Assembly: GCA_947450745.1 (NCBI GenBank)
Contig: CANFYD010000114.1
Location: forward strand, 1-9,447
DNA from: Burkholderiales bacterium
GTDB lineage: Bacteria > Pseudomonadota > Gammaproteobacteria > Burkholderiales > Burkholderiaceae_C
Length of the DNA stretch: 9,447 nt
Direction: 5' to 3'
Part shown: positions 6,656 through 9,447 of the stretch, one piece after another
Position numbering within the stretch: position 1 is the stretch's first letter
Layout: each line of letters starts with the position of its first letter
Made by a program: the position numbers and the translations under genes
Notes under the pieces: model-generated
The model's input: only the letters and a program-made list of their open reading frames with translations
Databases searched by the model: none
Told to the model about the DNA's origin: nothing

Positions 6656-6725
6656 CGCGATTGGACTCGAACCAACGACCCCCACCATGTCAAGGTGGTG
6701 CTCTAACCAGCTGAGCTACGCGCCT
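6649..6725 (-). tRNA. tRNA-Val (anticodon GAC)
   Basis: A 77-nt cloverleaf on the minus strand with encoded CCA. The acceptor stem is AGGCGCG/CGCGCCT, followed by TA, D-stem GCTC/GAGC, anticodon stem CCACC/GGTGG with loop TTGACAT (anticodon GAC at 6691-6689), variable loop GGGTC, T-arm GTTGG-TTCGAGT-CCAAT, discriminator A and CCA. Outside the acceptor and part of the D-loop it is close to E. coli tRNA-Val(GAC). It reads GTC and GTT valine codons. It has its own promoter (6738-6766) and lies between relA and a bidirectional terminator. Confidence 0.97.
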
Positions 6726-6737
6726 CCTGAGCTTCGC

Positions 6738-6766
6738 AGTATAGCCCGGTTTTCAGCAGCTTTCAA
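6738..6766 (-). promoter_or_regulatory. Sigma70 promoter of tRNA-Val with GC-rich discriminator
   Basis: On the minus strand, -35 TTGAAA (6766-6761), a 17-nt spacer and -10 TATACT (6743-6738) are followed by GCGAAGC and then the tRNA 5' end at 6725, giving a leader of only about six bases. The GC-rich discriminator right after the -10 is the feature known from stable-RNA promoters that are shut down by ppGpp with DksA. Stringent control here is inferred. Confidence 0.85.
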
Positions 6767-6785
6767 GCACTGATGAGAAAAATCC

Positions 6786-9173
6786 TCATTTTCGGCGGGC
6801 GCTGCGGACGCCACTGACTTGTGCCACGTGGCGCAGCACGGCGGCCAAGCGGCCGGAATCGGAGACTTCGACGGTGAAACCCATCCAGGCGGTGTCGCCC
6901 TTGCTGATCTTGACGGACTGGGTGTTGACGGCGACGACGTTCATCTTTTCCTTGGCCAGCACTTCCAGCACGTCGCGCAACAAGCCTTGCCGGTCTGACG
7001 ATTCAACGATGACATCGACCGGGTAGACCGCCACGCCCTTGCCGCCAACGCCGCTCGCGCCGCCCGGTTTGCCACCACCATTGCCACTGCGCTCGGTGCC
7101 GCCCCATTCCACTTCGATCACACGCTCCGGCGCGCGCTTGGCCATCTGCACGAAGTTGCTGCAATCGACGCGGTGAATCGCCACGCCGTTGCCGCGCGTC
7201 ACATAGCCGCCGATCTTGTCCGGCGGTGCCGGGCGGCAGCAGCGCGCCAGGTTGGTCAGCAGCGAATCGACACCCACCACCAGCACGCCGCCGCGCTGTC
7301 GGTTCGACTCACTCTTGCTGCCGCTCTTGGTGCGGCGCTGCGCCAGCAGTTCGTCGCTGTCCACTTCGGGCGGTGGCGGGCGCAGCAGCGTCTCGATATT
7401 GCGCAGCGAATACTCGTCCTTGCCGACCACCTCGAACAGCCCGTCGGCGTTCTTGAAGCCCAGGCGCGCGGCCAGATCCTCCAGCTTGACCGACGTCTTG
7501 CCTTCACGTTGCAGCAGCTTTTCAACCGATTCACGGCCCCGCGCAATCGTCTGGCGTTGCGCCAGCGCGTTGAACCAGGCGCGCACCTTGGTGCGGGAGC
7601 GCGAGCTTTGCAAATAAGCCAGGTCGGCGTTGAGCCAGTCAAGCGACGGCCCGCCCTCCTTGGCGGCCGTCACCTCCACCGTCTGCCCGTTCTGCAGCCG
7701 CGTGTTCAGCGGCACCATTTGTCCATCGACCTTGGCACCTCGGCAACGGTGACCCAGGTCGGTGTGGACGGCGTAGGCAAAGTCGATCGGCGTGGCACCG
7801 GCCGTCAACTCGACGATGGTGGACTGCGGCGTGAACACGTAGATGCGGTCGTCGAACAGCGCCCGTGGGCCTTTCAGCCCAGCCTCGGGAGCGGCATCAG
7901 CATCATCCAATTCGCTCAAGTCACCCGCTGCGCCCTGCCCTTCGGTGAAATCACGCTCCCAGGCCAGCAATTGACGCAGCACGGCCTTGCGGGCCTGCGC
8001 CACTTGCTCCTCGAAGTCACCCACCGCGCTGACGCCGGCATAACCGCGCACGCCCGCTTCCTTGTAGGCCCAGTGCGCTGCCACGCCGCTTTCGGCATGC
8101 TCATGCATGGCGGGGGTGCGAATCTGCACTTCCATCGCGCGCCCGTCGGCGGCCAGCACCACCGTGTGCAGCGACTGATAGCCGTTCGGCTTGGGCCGCG
8201 CGATGTAGTCGTCGAACTCGCCGATCAGCGGCTTGTACACCTCGTGCAAGCGGCTCAGTGCAGCGTAGCAATCGACCACCGCAGGCACGATCACACGCAG
8301 CGCGCGCAAGTCGAACACGCGCGCCAGCGCCAGGCCCTTGCCCTGCATTTTTTTGTGGATGCTGTACAGATGTTTGGGCCGGCCTTGCACCTCTGCGGCG
8401 ATGGCGTGGGCCCGCAGGTCGGCCTGCAGCGCCGCACGCGTGGCCTCGATGTCCTGCTCTCGCTGCACCCGGGTCTGGTCGAGCGCCTGTGCAATCTCCC
8501 GGTAAGCCTCCGGTTGGGTGAAGCGAAACGCCAGGTCTTCCAGCTCCCACTTGATCTGCCAGATGCCCAGCCGATTCGCCAGCGGCGCGAATACCTGCTG
8601 GGACTCGGCCGCCAAGCTCTGCGGGCAAGGCGTCTTGCTGGCGGCAAAGTAGCGCAGCGTTTGCAGCCGCGACGCCAGGCGCAGCAGCACCACGCGCAAA
8701 TCGTGCGAAAAGGCCAGCAACATCTTGCGCACGCGCTCGGTCTGCGCGGCCCGCAATTCACCTTCCAGCTTGGCTTCCCGCGCGGCGCGCTGTATTTGCA
8801 CCAAGCGCCGGGTGTGCATGACCAAGCTGGCGTAAGACGCGCCGAAGGCCTTGGTGACGATCTCCTCGGGCTTGTTCAGGTAGTCGCCGGCGTAGACCAG
8901 GTAGCAAGCCGCTTGCATCGTCGGCGCAGCGCCGATGCTGGCCAGAATGGCGGCCACCCCATCGGCATGGGCCAGCGCGGCCTCGCCGGTGTCGAGCAAC
9001 TGCCCGGTCAACAGCGGTTCGGCAAAGGCGCGAGCGCGTGTGATCGCGGACAGCGACTCCAGCGCCTGATCGACCGAACCCGCTGAGCGAGCTGCCGGCA
9101 GCGCTGGTTCAACGCCCAGCAGGGCGACGATGGGCGCAGCGAGCTGCTGTCCCTCGGTTGCAGCAGTTTTCAT
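6786..9173 (-). CDS. relA: RelA, GTP pyrophosphokinase ((p)ppGpp synthetase)
   Basis: A 795-residue ribosome-associated enzyme that makes (p)ppGpp from GTP/GDP and ATP on amino-acid starvation. The N-terminal hydrolase domain (about 40-190) has lost the HD active site: where hydrolases have HDXXED, this has AGDYLNKPEE (about 95-104). The synthetase domain (about 265-375) has RPKHLYSIHKKM, EFDDYIARPKPNGYQSLHT (EFDD at 319-322, the EXDD signature of monofunctional RelA rather than RXKD of SpoT/Rel) and MEVQIRT. A TGS domain follows (about 441-503), then a helical region, a conserved cysteine domain (NLARCCRP, Cys645-646) and a C-terminal ACT domain (about 716-795). Somewhat longer than E. coli RelA (744), with extra acidic/alanine-rich (411-436) and glycine-rich (695-713) linkers. 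The ATG at 9173 overlaps the upstream hydrolase stop (ATGA) with no Shine-Dalgarno, suggesting translational coupling. An ATG at 9410 would add 79 residues overlapping the hydrolase and is rejected. Confidence 0.96.
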   Translation of the reverse strand: MKTAATEGQQLAAPIVALLGVEPALPAARSAGSVDQALESLSAITRARAFAEPLLTGQLLDTGEAALAHADGVAAILASIGAAPTMQAACYLVYAGDYLNKPEEIVTKAFGASYASLVMHTRRLVQIQRAAREAKLEGELRAAQTERVRKMLLAFSHDLRVVLLRLASRLQTLRYFAASKTPCPQSLAAESQQVFAPLANRLGIWQIKWELEDLAFRFTQPEAYREIAQALDQTRVQREQDIEATRAALQADLRAHAIAAEVQGRPKHLYSIHKKMQGKGLALARVFDLRALRVIVPAVVDCYAALSRLHEVYKPLIGEFDDYIARPKPNGYQSLHTVVLAADGRAMEVQIRTPAMHEHAESGVAAHWAYKEAGVRGYAGVSAVGDFEEQVAQARKAVLRQLLAWERDFTEGQGAAGDLSELDDADAAPEAGLKGPRALFDDRIYVFTPQSTIVELTAGATPIDFAYAVHTDLGHRCRGAKVDGQMVPLNTRLQNGQTVEVTAAKEGGPSLDWLNADLAYLQSSRSRTKVRAWFNALAQRQTIARGRESVEKLLQREGKTSVKLEDLAARLGFKNADGLFEVVGKDEYSLRNIETLLRPPPPEVDSDELLAQRRTKSGSKSESNRQRGGVLVVGVDSLLTNLARCCRPAPPDKIGGYVTRGNGVAIHRVDCSNFVQMAKRAPERVIEVEWGGTERSGNGGGKPGGASGVGGKGVAVYPVDVIVESSDRQGLLRDVLEVLAKEKMNVVAVNTQSVKISKGDTAWMGFTVEVSDSGRLAAVLRHVAQVSGVRSARRK

Positions 9174-9447
9174 GAAGCGCTGGGCGTCTCCGGCACGGTA
9201 TCGAGCTGAGGTGCCAGCAAAAACTCGCGCAGCACGGCGATCTGATCGTCCTGCACCAGCGTGGGCGCATGGCCGACTCCAGCAACTTGATGCAGCCGGG
9301 CTTTCGGGCCGCGCTGCGTCATCGCCTGCGCGGTGTCCAGCGCAAGCAGGTCGGAATCGGCGCCGCGCAGCAGCAGCGTCGGGCAGCGGATCGCGTCGTA
9401 CACATGCCACATCAGGTTCGAGCCGGCCGCCGCCATGTCCGGTGTCA
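9170..9447 (-). CDS. Alpha/beta hydrolase, C-terminal fragment (5' part beyond window)
   Basis: The last ~92 residues of an alpha/beta-hydrolase-fold enzyme; the frame stays open to the right edge, so the start and nucleophile elbow are outside. Visible hallmarks are IRCPTLLLRGADSDLL, the strand and loop carrying the catalytic acid (Asp near 9358-9350), and AGVGHAPTL with the catalytic histidine (9271-9269), followed by the last helix IAVLREFLL and a short tail. Substrate cannot be told from this end; esterase, lactonase and haloperoxidase-like enzymes share these features. Its stop codon overlaps the relA start by 4 bp (ATGA), so the two genes are almost certainly one transcript. Confidence 0.9.
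   Translation of the reverse strand, partial: TPDMAAAGSNLMWHVYDAIRCPTLLLRGADSDLLALDTAQAMTQRGPKARLHQVAGVGHAPTLVQDDQIAVLREFLLAPQLDTVPETPSAS

Noticed and set aside
6773..6789. Possible terminator at the relA stop (ATGAG/CTCAT hairpin)
   Set aside because: Only a 5-bp stem with the T-run in its loop rather than after it; too weak to count as an intrinsic terminator.
7173..9086. Plus-strand open frame (637 codons) opposite relA
   Set aside because: Same in-register antisense artefact opposite an unmistakable RelA.
9174..9410. Upstream ATG extending relA by 79 residues
   Set aside because: The extension runs out of frame through the alpha/beta hydrolase, whose motifs are clear, and is Arg/Ala-rich without RelA similarity.
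1..9447. Mobile elements, CRISPR arrays, phage genes or tRNA-associated integration sites
   Set aside because: No transposase or integrase motif, no regularly spaced repeats, and no direct duplication of the tRNA 3' end; only the inverted copy next to the tRNA was seen.

Overview
The window is a GC-rich chromosomal segment with the codon use and gene families of a betaproteobacterium. Burkholderiales (Comamonadaceae or Leptothrix/Rhodoferax-like) is the likeliest order. This is inferred from protein style (RelA with an EXDD motif, a Pha/Mrp-type antiporter, a MipA/OmpV porin-like protein), not from any database match. There are six clear protein genes, one small putative DNA-binding protein and one tRNA. 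No mobile element, CRISPR array, rRNA or phage gene is visible.

Layout, left to right. (1) 1-2086, minus strand: the N-terminal ~695 residues of the large A subunit of a multisubunit Na+(K+)/H+ antiporter, cut by the left edge. (2) 2198-2470, minus: a 90-residue protein with a basic GRP motif followed by a ribbon-helix-helix-like segment. (3) 2471-2793: divergent intergenic region carrying two copies of an 11-bp dyad-containing repeat 40 bp apart. (4) 2794-4485, plus: an L-lactate permease (LctP family). (5) 4486-4622: intergenic region with an inverted repeat, then a sigma70-like promoter overlaid by four alternating TGAACT/AGTTCA half-sites spaced exactly 10 bp apart. (6) 4623-5471 and 5487-6569, plus: a two-gene operon for a MipA/OmpV outer-membrane protein and a NAPE-PLD/RomA-type metallo-beta-lactamase-fold lipoprotein. 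(7) 6600-6637: a strong, two-way intrinsic terminator. (8) 6649-6725, minus: tRNA-Val(GAC) with encoded CCA and its own near-consensus promoter. (9) 6786-9173, minus: relA, the (p)ppGpp synthetase, with a degenerate hydrolase domain. (10) 9170-9447, minus: the C-terminal end of an alpha/beta hydrolase whose stop overlaps the relA start by 4 bp (ATGA).

Functional groupings. The hydrolase and relA appear translationally coupled. No terminator lies between relA and the tRNA, so relA transcripts probably run through the tRNA to the shared terminator. The MipA-like and lipoprotein genes form a self-contained envelope module under what looks like tight repression by a dimeric regulator that is not encoded in the window. 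This module is the least conventional part of the segment. The lipoprotein gene also differs in codon use from everything around it. The rest is housekeeping: ion homeostasis, lactate uptake, stringent response and a tRNA.
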